Made by a program: the position numbers and the translations under genes
The notes under the pieces: model-generated
What the model was told of the DNA's origin: nothing
The model's database searches: none
What the model saw: only the letters and a program-made list of their open reading frames with translations
From: Rubritepida sp.
GTDB lineage: Bacteria > Pseudomonadota > Alphaproteobacteria > Acetobacterales > Acetobacteraceae
Assembly: GCA_014376425.1 (NCBI GenBank)
Contig: JACMRO010000016.1
Span: 1-14,603, forward strand
DNA length: 14,603 nucleotides
Reading direction: 5' to 3'
Shown: positions 13,905 to 14,603 of the stretch, piece by piece
Layout of the letters: each line of letters starts with the position of its first letter
Numbering within the stretch: the first letter of the stretch is position 1

Positions 13905-14603
13905 TCGGCCGCATCCTTCATCGGTTCGGGCTCGTAAGCCGCGAGGCGAGCAGCCAGCGCCTCCTCCTCGACCGGCGCGCCGGACAGGCTCTCCAGCATG
14001 CGCCGGGCCAGGGTTTCGACGGTTAGGTCTTCCGTCACCGCGCTCAGCGCCACGGCGCTGCCGATGCGGCGCTCCAGGCCGGTGCGCAGTTCCATGCCGC
14101 CCAGGCTGTCCAGCCCCAGGCCGGGCAGCGGCGCGTCCAGCGCGATGGCGCTGGGCGGCAGCCGCAGGATGCGCCCCAGCTCGGCCCGCACCGCGTCGCG
14201 CACCACGCCCAGGGCGTCCTGCTCGGACAGGCCCTTGATGCGGCGGCCGAGGTCCGGGCCGTCTTGCTCGCTGTTCTGTTCGACCCCCGCGCGCACGGCG
14301 GCGAAGCTGGGTTCGGCCAGCACCGGCAGCGCCCCCCCCCCCTCCTGCCACAGGATGCGGGCGACGCCGACGACGGGCACGCCCGAGGCCAGGATGGCCG
14401 GCAGAGGCGCCAGGCACTGCGCGGCCGGCAGCGCCACGGCGCCCAGCCGGCGCGACAGTCCGGCGGCGGTGGCCTCGTCGCCCGCCAGCACGCCGGCATC
14501 TCCGATCGGGCCCCCCTGCACGGCGCAGGCCGGGCGGCCCCCGGCCGCGCGGGGGGGCGCCCCCGCCCCCCTCCCCCCATTGGCCGCGGCGGAGGGGGGC
14601 CGG
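13901..14603 (-). CDS. Type I polyketide/fatty acid synthase, C-terminal KR end and ACP, partial
   Basis: The 233 residues visible are the end of a large multidomain synthase whose N-terminus lies outside the window. The outer part is the tail of a ketoreductase domain: AAAN, then a damaged stretch, GRPACAVQ, GPIGDAGVLA and VPVVGVARILW. A linker of about 50 residues leads to an acyl carrier protein with the phosphopantetheine site GLGLDSLGGMEL, whose serine codon is at 14107-14105. The product ends KDAAE. The stop overlaps the start of the oxoamine synthase gene, as in RkpA-RkpG pairs, where the synthase makes a specialised acyl chain and the next enzyme off-loads it. The sequence beyond about 14510 has G/C homopolymer runs and improbable residues, for example Gly in place of the conserved Trp of VQWGPI, although the frame stays open. 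Confidence 0.85.
   Translation of the reverse strand, partial: RPPSAAANGGRGAGAPPRAAGGRPACAVQGGPIGDAGVLAGDEATAAGLSRRLGAVALPAAQCLAPLPAILASGVPVVGVARILWQEGGGALPVLAEPSFAAVRAGVEQNSEQDGPDLGRRIKGLSEQDALGVVRDAVRAELGRILRLPPSAIALDAPLPGLGLDSLGGMELRTGLERRIGSAVALSAVTEDLTVETLARRMLESLSGAPVEEEALAARLAAYEPEPMKDAAE

Noticed and set aside
13905..14417. N-terminal extension of the oxoamine synthase
   Set aside because: It is the +1 shadow of the ACP/PKS end. The GTG at 13904 with a ribosome-binding site fits the family.

Overview
The window is about 14.6 kb of very GC-rich DNA with alphaproteobacterial character. The strongest hints are a tartrate-type ttu cluster, a bacterial fold-III ornithine/lysine decarboxylase with a structured leader, an IalB-like secreted protein next to an ECF sigma/anti-sigma pair, and a rhizobial Rkp-like polyketide/capsule operon. 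An acetobacterial origin (Roseomonas-like) is my best guess, but it is inference. I see no tRNA, rRNA, CRISPR array or insertion sequence. The right end, and probably both ends, cuts a gene.

Left part (1-4022): a tartrate/glycerate catabolic module. A tartrate dehydrogenase/decarboxylase gene (ttuC, minus strand, C-terminus outside the window) diverges from a glycerate 2-kinase gene (ttuD type) and a pyruvate kinase gene (ttuE type). Together they can convert tartrate to glycerate, 2-phosphoglycerate and, with enolase, pyruvate. The 334-bp gap between the divergent genes holds seven degenerate copies of a ~35-bp tandem repeat and an 8-bp-arm inverted repeat.

Centre left (4122-7226): a small secreted protein on the plus strand, then on the minus strand an Lrp/AsnC regulator, a PLP-dependent ornithine/lysine decarboxylase with a clear intrinsic terminator and a structured 5' leader, and a small Tat-like exported protein made of four DNDPxDG repeats.

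Centre (7308-10562): grpE, then an operon read on the minus strand as IalB-like secreted protein, ECF sigma factor and RskA-type anti-sigma factor, joined by GTGA and ATGA overlaps. An aldo/keto reductase diverges from this operon with only 15 bp between the start codons.

Right part (10623-14603, minus strand): a tightly packed operon with the end of a type I polyketide synthase (KR end plus ACP), an alpha-oxoamine synthase, a formyltransferase with a TTG start, and a KpsS/LipB-type capsule protein. The order resembles the rkp-1 region of Sinorhizobium (RkpA, RkpG, ..., RkpJ), but a formyltransferase lies where RkpH/RkpI would be. This is the best candidate for an undescribed system: a PKS-built acyl chain released as an amino-ketone lipid, possibly N-formylated, serving as anchor or primer for a capsule-like glycan. 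The last ~90 bases look like miscalled sequence at a contig end.
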